A stretch of 46,687 nt of DNA, from NCBI GenBank assembly GCA_020024635.1, contig JAHHTL010000015.1, positions 1-46,687 on the forward strand. Direction: 5' to 3'. Positions 8,422 to 13,972 of this stretch are shown piece by piece. Position 1 is the stretch's first letter, and each line of letters opens with the position of its first letter. The position numbers and the translations under genes are program-made. The notes under the pieces were generated by a model. It had not been told where the DNA came from. It did no database searches and saw nothing but the letters and a program-made list of their open reading frames with translations. Source of the stretch: Ruminococcus sp. (GTDB lineage: Bacteria > Bacillota > Clostridia > Lachnospirales > Lachnospiraceae).

Positions 8422-9144
8422 ATGAAGATAGAAAAAATTAATGATAACCAAATACGATGTACTTTAACACATGCCGATCTGGCAGAAAGACATCTAAAGT
8501 TAAGCGAGCTTGCTTACGGCACAGAGAAGGCAAAATCTCTCTTTCGAGATATGATGCAACAAGCTGCTTTTGACTTTGGATTTGAAGCAGAAGATATTCC
8601 TCTGATGATTGAAGCGATCCCTACCTCTGCAGATACGATTGTACTCATTATTACAAAGGTAGAAGATCCAGAAGAACTAGACACTAGATTTTCAAAATTT
8701 ACTTCCTCTAACACTACGGATGCCTCTATTCCAGAGACACTCGAAAAGCTAGAAGGCGCAGAAGACTTCATGGAACTTCTTGATAAAGTAAAAAAAGCCG
8801 CCGCCGGTACCGATTCTCCTACTCCAGAGAAAAAAGAGGCGCCAAAATTAACCATTCGATTGTTTTCTTTTGAAAACATTGATGATGCAATACAGGCAGC
8901 ACACCTGATCGCCCCAATCTATCATGGAGCTAATACACTTTATCAAGATCCTGACACCAAAATCTATGTGCTCGCACTAAGACAATCTGAGCATTCTGAA
9001 AAAGAATTCAACAAAATTTCTAATATGCTTTCCGAGTATTCTTCTATTGAGAAAGTATCTGCAGCTACCTTAGCATTTTTAGAGGAACATTATGATATTC
9101 TTATTTCTTCAAATGCGATTCAAAATCTTGGTCTGATTTCATAA
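8422..9144 (+). CDS. mecA: Adaptor protein MecA
   Basis: MecA binds substrates and ClpC to direct regulated proteolysis in the cytoplasm. In Bacillus it controls competence and Spo0A activity. The 240-residue protein has the typical N-terminal domain (begins MKIEKINDNQIRCTLTHADL, with DMMQQAAFDFGFE near 43-55), an acidic Pro/Thr-rich linker (about 95-145) and the C-terminal ClpC-binding domain with an LYQDPDTKIYVLAL-type strand. It is monocistronic, with its own promoter, an AAGGATG ribosome site and a terminator. Confidence 0.93.
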   Translation: MKIEKINDNQIRCTLTHADLAERHLKLSELAYGTEKAKSLFRDMMQQAAFDFGFEAEDIPLMIEAIPTSADTIVLIITKVEDPEELDTRFSKFTSSNTTDASIPETLEKLEGAEDFMELLDKVKKAAAGTDSPTPEKKEAPKLTIRLFSFENIDDAIQAAHLIAPIYHGANTLYQDPDTKIYVLALRQSEHSEKEFNKISNMLSEYSSIEKVSAATLAFLEEHYDILISSNAIQNLGLIS

Positions 9145-9145
9145 A

Positions 9146-9182
9146 AAAATACCCGGCAGAATTTTTCTGCGGGGTATTTTTA
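9146..9182. terminator. Bidirectional terminator between mecA and the DUF1858 gene
   Basis: AAATACCCGGCAGAA and TTCTGCGGGGTATTT form a 15-bp stem with one mismatch and a short T loop, with A and T runs on the two sides. It serves the convergent mecA and DUF1858 genes. Confidence 0.92.
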
Positions 9183-9216
9183 TGTGGAAAATCTTTCCAC
9201 ACATGACAATTATTTA

Positions 9217-9426
9217 TTACAAACCTGCTGCTTTAATAGAAGCATTTAATTTCTCAACCAGCAAATCTGCATCAATGCCATGTACCATTGCAGCCTCTTC
9301 CAGAGACTCCATCTGTGAAGCCGGTCAGCCAAGGCAATGCATTCCGATTTCCATTAAGATGCTTTCTGCACCTGGAAAAATCTGTAGCAATTCACCGATT
9401 CTTGTTGTTCTAGAAATCTGTGCCAT
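9217..9426 (-). CDS. Probable selenoprotein: DUF1858 / hybrid-cluster-associated redox-disulfide domain with CxxU motif
   Basis: A 69-codon gene starts at ATG 9426 (GGAGGAAGTGAA ribosome site) and ends at TAA 9217-9219. It carries an in-frame TGA at 9325-9327 as codon 34. Both sides match one DUF1858 protein: IGELLQIFPGAESILMEIGM, then H-C31-L-G-U34-P-A-S-Q, then ESLEEAAMVHGIDADLLVEK. Family members have CLGCP here, so the TGA sits exactly on the second redox cysteine. A SECIS-like hairpin begins four bases after it. The protein is expected to be a small cytoplasmic thiol/selenol redox protein. A recent TGC/TGT to TGA mutation is the alternative. Confidence 0.8.
9293..9327 (-). promoter_or_regulatory. 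SECIS-like hairpin immediately 3' of the in-frame TGA
   Basis: On the minus strand, CUUC-(A)-CAGA at 9320-9312 pairs with UCUG-GAAG at 9304-9297. This is eight pairs with one bulged A, around a seven-base loop UGGAGUC. The loop has G at its second and third positions, 15-16 bases after the UGA. This matches the general form of bacterial SECIS elements (hairpin directly after UGA, G in the first two loop bases), though slightly closer to the UGA than in E. coli fdhF. The fold was made by hand. Confidence 0.55.
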
Positions 9427-9458
9427 TTCACTTCCTCCTTCTTTTATTCGTGTTCCTT

Positions 9459-9487
9459 ATTATACATCCTATTTTTTTTTTACGCAA
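9459..9487 (-). promoter_or_regulatory. Promoter of the DUF1858 selenoprotein gene
   Basis: TATAAT at 9464-9459 (minus) lies 17 bases from a weak -35, TTGCGT. The spacer contains a run of ten A. The weak -35 and the Spo0A box about 27 bases upstream suggest an activated promoter. Confidence 0.55.
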
Positions 9488-9513
9488 GAAGCGAATTTTA
9501 TTTTCTGAATTTT

Positions 9514-9520
9514 TTCGACA
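9514..9520 (-). promoter_or_regulatory. Spo0A box (TGTCGAA)
   Basis: An exact TGTCGAA on the minus strand is centred about 65 bases upstream of the expected transcription start of the DUF1858 gene, where an activator could act. Confidence 0.5.
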
Positions 9521-9570
9521 ACTTCATACAATTTTTGACTACTTAAAAGTCAATCTTTTTTTCGTTTTTT

Positions 9571-9577
9571 TTCGACA
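9571..9577 (-). promoter_or_regulatory. Spo0A box (TGTCGAA)
   Basis: This is the second exact TGTCGAA on the minus strand, 57 bases (between five and six helical turns) upstream of the first. Confidence 0.45.
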
Positions 9578-9631
9578 AAAAGATAATTTTATTATAACTC
9601 TACAAAACATTTGTTCTTTTTTTAACATAAG

Positions 9632-9728
9632 TAATCCACATTATTCACATGGTTGAGTGTTGATAATGTGGATAACTTTGTAGAAATAGTAGTTTTTCTT
9701 TGCTTTTTCACTTTTTTAGTGTGAATAA
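9632..9728. promoter_or_regulatory. DnaA-box cluster
   Basis: Three sites match the Bacillus DnaA-box consensus TTATNCACA exactly: TTATTCACA at 9641-9649 (plus), TTATCCACA at 9675-9667 (minus) and TTATTCACA at 9728-9720 (minus). A one-mismatch box, TAATCCACA, abuts the first at 9632-9640. There is no dnaA, dnaN or rpmH nearby, so this looks like a secondary DnaA-binding cluster rather than the chromosomal origin. Confidence 0.6.
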
Positions 9729-9752
9729 GTTGGTAAAATCTTTTTTTTCACT

Positions 9753-9759
9753 TTCGACA
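9753..9759 (-). promoter_or_regulatory. Spo0A box (TGTCGAA)
   Basis: This third exact TGTCGAA on the minus strand lies 25 bases from the outermost DnaA box. In Bacillus, Spo0A boxes near DnaA boxes let Spo0A block DnaA. Whether this happens here is inference. Confidence 0.4.
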
Positions 9760-9813
9760 GTTTTTTCCTTTTTTGTGCATATTGCCATTCCATAATTTTT
9801 ATTTTATTGCATA

Positions 9814-9880
9814 AAAAAATCTGGTAATTCTAATTTGTAAAACACAACAAATGTTTTCAAAAAAGATTCCCAGATTTCTT
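9814..9880 (-). terminator. Terminator of the NlpC/P60 gene
   Basis: On the minus strand AAATCTGG and CCAGATTT pair across about 45 bases that hold a second small hairpin (AAAACA/TGTTTT). A T run follows. It begins 18 bases past the stop codon. Confidence 0.65.
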
Positions 9881-9894
9881 CTTATCTGTTTCTC

Positions 9895-10746
9895 TTATAA
9901 AACTCTTCTTACTGTAACAATCGGAGCATATAATGCACTTGTAATTTGTATCCCGTGACTTTCGTCTACCGCATTTAAAATCATATCATTTCCTGCGTAA
10001 AGCCCAACATGTCCGTCATATAGAACCAGATCCCCTGGCATCGCTTGATCATAGCTTACGGGAATACCTGCTGTTTCCATAGCCCACGTTGTTCTTGGAA
10101 GTGAGATTCCAAAATCTGCGTACACAGACTGAACAAAGCCTGAACAATCCGCTCCATACAGAAGACTTGTTCCACCCCATACATAAGGATTACCAATAAA
10201 TTGACTTCCATATGCGATCACTTCCTGTCCTTTTCGCAGTGCTTCTTCTTTTATCAATCTCTCTTCTTCTTCGGCTTTTGATTCCGCATAATGATACGTT
10301 TTATTCTCGTTAGATTCATCATATTTTTTTGCTTCTTTTCCAATGATTAAATCTTTTGCCTGCACATATCCATAGACATTTCCAGACTTAATTCTAACCC
10401 AATCTCCTTCATAATCTAGAATTTCCACAGCTGTACCGTTATACATTTTTCCTGCCCAATCACTTTTATCCGTAGCTGCATATCTAATATAAGCAAAATC
10501 GCTTACATTAGAAAATGCTATATTCAAATACTCTCCCTGATCATTCTCTACCAAATATAACTGAACTTCTTCTTTTAGATCCATTTGGTATTCTTTTTCT
10601 ATAATTTTTTCAATATTCATGATTGGCACAACCGGCATAGTATTCGTTACATTGTCTGCTGCCTCTACATGAATACGACTCCCCAAGATGAAAATTGTCC
10701 CCGTAAAAATAGAAAGAAACAGTTTGTTTATAATTTTTGTTTTCAC
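9895..10746 (-). CDS. Secreted SH3-domain NlpC/P60 peptidoglycan endopeptidase
   Basis: This is a 283-residue exported hydrolase that cuts stem peptides of peptidoglycan. The signal peptide covers about 1-29 (cut near VEAA). An SH3-like domain lies at about 80-135 (GDWVRIKSGNVYGYV), then a charged helix and the NlpC/P60 domain (about 172-283). The catalytic Cys201 is in GADCSGFVQSVY, His246 in DGHVGLYAG, and the third polar residue is probably Asn258. The start is GTG at 10746 after GGGAGGTTCATAAA. The promoter is sigma-A-like with a Spo0A box upstream, suggesting stationary-phase or sporulation control. Confidence 0.93.
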   Translation of the reverse strand: MKTKIINKLFLSIFTGTIFILGSRIHVEAADNVTNTMPVVPIMNIEKIIEKEYQMDLKEEVQLYLVENDQGEYLNIAFSNVSDFAYIRYAATDKSDWAGKMYNGTAVEILDYEGDWVRIKSGNVYGYVQAKDLIIGKEAKKYDESNENKTYHYAESKAEEEERLIKEEALRKGQEVIAYGSQFIGNPYVWGGTSLLYGADCSGFVQSVYADFGISLPRTTWAMETAGIPVSYDQAMPGDLVLYDGHVGLYAGNDMILNAVDESHGIQITSALYAPIVTVRRVL

Positions 10747-10828
10747 TTTATGAACCTCCCTGATTTTATTCTTTTCTTTCGTAGGATTTTAATTGTTACA
10801 AATTTGTTAATTTCCTTAACAGGATTGC

Positions 10829-10857
10829 ATTTTACCAGTAATACGCCTATCTGTCAA
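10829..10857 (-). promoter_or_regulatory. Promoter of the NlpC/P60 gene
   Basis: On the minus strand TTGACA (10857-10852) and TAAAAT (10834-10829) are 17 bases apart. A Spo0A box lies 30 bases further upstream. Confidence 0.75.
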
Positions 10858-10887
10858 GGTTTATTTCCTTTTTTTCATTCTATTTTT

Positions 10888-10894
10888 TTCGACA
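10888..10894 (-). promoter_or_regulatory. Spo0A box (TGTCGAA)
   Basis: An exact TGTCGAA on the minus strand, 30 bases upstream of the NlpC/P60 -35. The geometry is nearly the same as at the DUF1858 promoter. Confidence 0.5.
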
Positions 10895-11042
10895 TATTTA
10901 AAATAAATTGCATTTTTTTGTAGAATAAATGGTTAATTCTTAACTTTTATGTAATATTTTTAACAAATATTTTCTTCTATATAAATAAAAATTTTTTATT
11001 TCTTTACTCAGAAAATAAATTTTATATTTTTAAAAAATACTA

Positions 11043-11071
11043 TTGACAAACAGAAAAATATATATTATATT
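11043..11071 (+). promoter_or_regulatory. Sigma-A promoter for perR, with a possible PerR/Fur operator downstream
   Basis: TTGACA (11043-11048), 17 bases, TATATT (11066-11071). Just after it, TAATGATTCCTATTA near 11082-11096 is an imperfect AT-rich palindrome, reminiscent of PerR/Fur boxes and placed for autoregulation. The operator assignment is weak. Confidence 0.75.
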
Positions 11072-11126
11072 CTAATTACAGTAATGATTCCTATTATTGA
11101 TTTCGAGAAAGGAGGATATAACACCA

Positions 11127-11519
11127 GTGTTAAAGTACAGTCGGCAACGTGAGTCAATCAAAAAATATCTGTCCGAAACGACAGAACACCCAACTGCCGA
11201 TACAGTTTATCTACGTGTTAAGAATGAATTTCCTAATATCAGTCTTGGAACCGTATATCGAAATTTAAATCTATTAACGGATCTTGGTGAGATTATTAAA
11301 ATCCCTTCACCAGACGGTGCGGATCGTTTCGATGGAAATGTAAGACCTCATAATCATTTTTTCTGCAATTGTTGTGGAAAGATTTATGATATGGATATGG
11401 ATGGGAATGATGTGATGCAAATAAACAGTTCTGTTTCCGATTCATTCGATGGTATTATTGAATCCAGCACGACAATTTTTATGGGAAAATGTGGAAACTG
11501 TATTCGGAATTCTCAATAG
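11127..11519 (+). CDS. perR: Peroxide-responsive repressor PerR (Fur family)
   Basis: This 130-residue metalloregulator senses H2O2 by Fe-catalysed oxidation and represses oxidative-stress genes. The winged helix holds EFPNISLGTVYRNLNLL. The regulatory metal site H-x-H...D is kept (PHNHFFCNCCGKIYD; the Asp 11 residues after the second His corresponds to Asp104 of B. subtilis PerR, the residue that separates PerR from Fur). The structural zinc pairs are CNCC and CGNC. I choose GTG at 11127, since the frame from TTG 11097 would include the AGGAGG ribosome site. The two rubrerythrin genes downstream are typical PerR targets. Confidence 0.9.
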   Translation: MLKYSRQRESIKKYLSETTEHPTADTVYLRVKNEFPNISLGTVYRNLNLLTDLGEIIKIPSPDGADRFDGNVRPHNHFFCNCCGKIYDMDMDGNDVMQINSSVSDSFDGIIESSTTIFMGKCGNCIRNSQ

Positions 11520-11544
11520 ATTCCAAAATCTAGACAACATGTGA

Positions 11545-11582
11545 TTAATGCGGGACAATCTTTTATTTAAATCCGGCATTAA
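11545..11582. repeat. Inverted repeat between perR and rubrerythrin
   Basis: TTAATGC and GCATTAA arms with an inner GGA/TCC pair form a hairpin without a T run. It may be a weak terminator or 3'-end stabiliser for perR mRNA. Confidence 0.4.
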
Positions 11583-11593
11583 AATAAATTCCG

Positions 11594-11639
11594 TCGAGTG
11601 ACATAATAGCTCGACTAACTATCAATACTATTATATAAT
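11594..11639 (+). promoter_or_regulatory. Rubrerythrin promoter with overlapping inverted repeat
   Basis: TCGACT (11611-11616) and TATAAT (11634-11639) are 17 bases apart. The -35 region overlaps the right arm of a GTCGAG...CTCGAC inverted repeat starting near 11593, a likely operator of unknown regulator. Confidence 0.6.
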
Positions 11640-11662
11640 GAAAAGAAAAGGAGAAATTAACT

Positions 11663-12205
11663 ATGAAAAAATTTGTATGTACAGTATGCGGATATGTTTA
11701 TGAAGGAGAAGCTGCACCAGCTGAATGTCCAATTTGTAAAGCTCCAGCTGATAAATTTAAAGAACAAGCTGGCGAAAGAGAGTGGGCTGCTGAGCACGTT
11801 GTAGGTGTTGCTCAGGGTGTAAGCGAAGACATCATTGCTGACTTAAGAGCAAACTTTGAAGGTGAATGCTCAGAAGTTGGTATGTATCTTGCAATGGCTA
11901 GAGTTGCTCACAGAGAAGGATATCCTGAAATTGGACTTTACTGGGAAAAAGCTGCTTATGAAGAAGCAGAACACGCTTCTAAGTTTGCTGAATTATTAGG
12001 AGAAGTTGTAACAGACAGCACAAAGAAAAATCTTGAAATGAGAGTTGATGCAGAAAATGGTGCAACAGCTGGTAAATTTGACCTTGCTAAACGTGCAAAA
12101 GCAGCTAATCTTGATGCAATCCACGACACAGTTCACGAAATGGCAAAAGATGAAGCTCGTCACGGAAAAGCATTTGAAGGTCTTCTTAAGAGATACTTCG
12201 GTTAA
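11663..12205 (+). CDS. rbr: Reverse rubrerythrin (rubredoxin domain first)
   Basis: This cytoplasmic peroxide (and O2) reductase protects anaerobes. The order is inverted: an N-terminal rubredoxin site (Cys6, Cys9, Cys22, Cys25 in CTVCGY and CPICKAP) followed by a ferritin-like diiron domain (about 45-178) with E-x2-H type ligands (YEEAEHASK, KDEARHGKA). The 180-residue length fits the 'reverse rubrerythrin' group of Clostridia. GGAG precedes the ATG by seven bases. It follows perR and shares an interrupted transcript with a second rubrerythrin. Confidence 0.95.
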   Translation: MKKFVCTVCGYVYEGEAAPAECPICKAPADKFKEQAGEREWAAEHVVGVAQGVSEDIIADLRANFEGECSEVGMYLAMARVAHREGYPEIGLYWEKAAYEEAEHASKFAELLGEVVTDSTKKNLEMRVDAENGATAGKFDLAKRAKAANLDAIHDTVHEMAKDEARHGKAFEGLLKRYFG

Positions 12206-12229
12206 TTATAACTTCTTATAGTAATTTTC

Positions 12230-12257
12230 ATAGAGGCAGATTTTCTGCCTCTATTTT
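12230..12257 (+). terminator. Terminator between the two rubrerythrin genes
   Basis: ATAGAGGCAGA and TCTGCCTCTAT form a perfect 11-bp stem with a two-base loop and T-rich tail. I see no promoter after it, so it probably lowers rather than abolishes expression of the next gene. Confidence 0.88.
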
Positions 12258-12274
12258 AAGCAGGAGGATTTAAT

Positions 12275-12811
12275 ATGTCTAAATATACTGGTACGAAAAC
12301 AGAAAAAAACCTTATGGAAGCCTTTGCCGGAGAATCACAGGCTCGTAATAAATACACTTATTACGCATCTGCTGCAAAAAAAGCCGGATTTGTTCAAATG
12401 GCAAACATTTTCTTAGAAACAGCAGATCAAGAAAAAGAACACGCAAAATTATGGTTTAAAGAATTTCATGGAATTGGTGATGTGGAAGCTAACTTAGAAG
12501 ATGCCGCAAACGGAGAAAACTATGAATGGACAGATATGTATCATCGCATGGCAGAAGAAGCCGAAGAAGAAGGGTTTGAAGAACTTGCTGCAAAATTCCG
12601 TGGAGTAGCTCTCGTAGAAGCAGCTCATGAAAAACGTTACAAACGATTACTAGAGCACTATAAAAACGGTACCACTTTTAAAGGAGAAGCTCCTTTGGGC
12701 TGGAAATGCGGAAACTGTGGATACATCGCTATGTCAGAGGAAGCGCCTGAAATTTGCCCAGTATGTGCACATCCACGTGCTTACTTTGAACGCAAAGCTG
12801 AAAATTATTAA
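12275..12811 (+). CDS. rbr: Classical rubrerythrin (rubredoxin domain last)
   Basis: This 178-residue peroxidase has a diiron four-helix domain first (Glu20, Glu53 and His56 in DQEKEHAK, later EAAHEK at 115-120) and a C-terminal rubredoxin site (Cys145, Cys148, Cys161, Cys164 in WKCGNCGY and CPVCAHP). CAGGAGG precedes the ATG. It follows the reverse rubrerythrin across a terminator 70 bases downstream, so expression is probably by read-through. Two rubrerythrins of opposite domain order side by side may divide work between H2O2 and O2. Confidence 0.96.
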   Translation: MSKYTGTKTEKNLMEAFAGESQARNKYTYYASAAKKAGFVQMANIFLETADQEKEHAKLWFKEFHGIGDVEANLEDAANGENYEWTDMYHRMAEEAEEEGFEELAAKFRGVALVEAAHEKRYKRLLEHYKNGTTFKGEAPLGWKCGNCGYIAMSEEAPEICPVCAHPRAYFERKAENY

Positions 12812-12817
12812 TCGCAT

Positions 12818-12860
12818 CAAAAAGGATTCGAATCACTACTCACATTCGAATCCTTTTTTT
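12818..12860. terminator. Bidirectional terminator overlapping the 3' end of the GIY-YIG gene
   Basis: AAAGGATTCGAAT and ATTCGAATCCTTT pair perfectly (13 bp) around ten bases, with A and T runs outside. The right arm is coding sequence of the convergent GIY-YIG gene, whose stop codon lies in the loop. Confidence 0.93.
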
Positions 12861-13096
12861 GTTTGGATCAATCTAAGTTTATCTTTTCTGGAAAGTTGCT
12901 TGATCTCATATTCTCTGTGCATGGCTTCTTGTTTTGTTTCATAGGTTTCATAATACACCAACGTTACCGGACGTCTTGCCTTTGTATACTTTGCCCCTTT
13001 TCCCTCATTATGATCCTTGAACCGCTTTTCAAGATTATTTGTCCATCCCGTATAAAAGGTGCCATCTTTACATTCTAACATATAGGTATAATTCAT
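12836..13096 (-). CDS. GIY-YIG domain protein (UPF0213/YhbQ family)
   Basis: An 86-residue stand-alone GIY-YIG nuclease-like domain: YTYMLECKDGTFYTGWTNNL holds the GIY-YIG strands in the form YML...YTG, and the conserved Arg and Glu lie in KRFKDHNEGKGAKYT and REYEIKQLS. Family members such as YhbQ/YazA bind or nick DNA, and the cellular role is unsettled. GAGGGAAAAGT precedes the ATG. It stands alone between two terminators. Confidence 0.92.
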   Translation of the reverse strand: MNYTYMLECKDGTFYTGWTNNLEKRFKDHNEGKGAKYTKARRPVTLVYYETYETKQEAMHREYEIKQLSRKDKLRLIQTKKGFECE

Positions 13097-13172
13097 ACTT
13101 TTCCCTCAACTGATTCTTTTGTACGTACTCATCATAGCACATTTTTCTTTTCCCTTCCATCCTGTACGCATT

Positions 13173-13208
13173 GAAAAAGGACTCTGATCAACATCAGAAT
13201 CCTTTTTT
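13173..13208. terminator. Terminator after spoIIQ-like gene
   Basis: AAAAGGACTCTGAT and ATCAGAATCCTTTT pair (13 of 14) around CAAC, with A/T runs on both sides. Confidence 0.92.
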
Positions 13209-13210
13209 GA

Positions 13211-13930
13211 TTATTCCATAAAATCCAATGGATTTACTGGCTTTCCATCTTTTTTAATTTCAAAATATAAATTAGGACCTTCTACAGAATAATATTTCGT
13301 AGGTTCATTTAATATCCCTATTTTCTCTTCTGCATTTACCTGATCTCCAAGTTTCACACAAACATCTTTTAGTTGCCCATACACCGCCGTATAACCATTT
13401 CCTATATCCATCGTTACGGTAACGCCTGTCTGAGGATATTCTGCAACTTCTTTTACAACACCACTGGTCGCTGCTTTAATTGTTTCCCCTGCTTTTCCCT
13501 CAATCACAAGCGCCGGATTGTATTTATATTGCTCCAATGTTGGGAAATATACCGTTTTATCCATGCTGTACCCAATAAGCGTAGCACCGCTGGCCGGCCA
13601 GATCAAATTACTGTTTTCATCAAACCAAACCGTGGTAGCTTCTTGCTGTGCAACTTCATTTGTTCTTACCTGTTCTTCCATTACCTTTTCTTCTGCTATT
13701 GGTTTTTCTTGTTCTACCGGCAATTCTATTTTTTTTGTAGATGCCTCTTCAATTTCTTCCTTTGTAATAATGTTTTTCTCTTCTTCCATTTTTGCAAGCT
13801 CTTCTTGTGCTTGTTTCTTTGTTCTGTTTGAAGCAAATGCTCCAACCATAAGGATCACAGCAACAAAACATAGCACCATTCCAAAGGCTGCACTCTTTCC
13901 TTTTAAAGAAGATATTTCTTTGTTATTCAT
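13211..13930 (-). CDS. spoIIQ: SpoIIQ-like M23 (LytM) domain protein without zinc ligands
   Basis: A 239-residue membrane protein with a cytoplasmic start, one transmembrane segment (about 14-34), a Glu/Lys-rich stalk (about 37-100) and a LytM fold (about 105-237). The M23 zinc site is absent: the usual H-x3-D is replaced by Asn and Val in YNPALVIEG, and H-x-H by N-x-Y in NLYFEI. SpoIIQ acts in the forespore membrane and binds SpoIIIAH across the intermembrane space. Position directly after spoIID supports this. The start ATG 13930 follows GAGGTG, with GTG 13939 as the weaker alternative. Confidence 0.82.
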   Translation of the reverse strand: MNNKEISSLKGKSAAFGMVLCFVAVILMVGAFASNRTKKQAQEELAKMEEEKNIITKEEIEEASTKKIELPVEQEKPIAEEKVMEEQVRTNEVAQQEATTVWFDENSNLIWPASGATLIGYSMDKTVYFPTLEQYKYNPALVIEGKAGETIKAATSGVVKEVAEYPQTGVTVTMDIGNGYTAVYGQLKDVCVKLGDQVNAEEKIGILNEPTKYYSVEGPNLYFEIKKDGKPVNPLDFME

Positions 13931-13941
13931 ATTCATCACCT

Positions 13942-13962
13942 CTGGCTATAGCTTTGCCAGAA
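13942..13962 (-). repeat. Hairpin upstream of the spoIIQ-like ribosome site
   Basis: TCTGGC and GCCAGA pair around a nine-base loop in the gap between spoIID and the spoIIQ-like gene, ending at the Shine-Dalgarno. It may tune translation. Confidence 0.4.
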
Positions 13963-13972
13963 CTTATGAAAT

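Larger units (their letters stand above)
9488..9813. other. Very AT-rich non-coding region with DnaA boxes and Spo0A boxes
   Basis: No gene is visible. The stretch holds the Spo0A-type and DnaA-type sites listed separately, and an 11-bp inverted repeat (ATCCACATTAT at 9634-9644 and ATAATGTGGAT at 9663-9673). Confidence 0.6.

Noticed and set aside
9217..9426. Simple pseudogene explanation for the DUF1858 gene
   Set aside because: Not excluded, but disfavoured: the only lesion is a TGA exactly at a redox cysteine, with promoter, ribosome site, both coding halves and a SECIS-like hairpin intact.
9182..9508. Plus-strand ORF of about 108 codons opposite the DUF1858 gene
   Set aside because: It is the antisense of the DUF1858 reading frame, has no ribosome site and no recognisable protein features.
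9488..9813. Chromosomal replication origin
   Set aside because: DnaA boxes are present, but there is no dnaA, dnaN, rpmH or parAB nearby and too few boxes for a full origin.
11097..11126. Longer perR start at TTG 11097
   Set aside because: The extension would translate the AGGAGG ribosome site. GTG 11127 gives the family-typical N-terminus.
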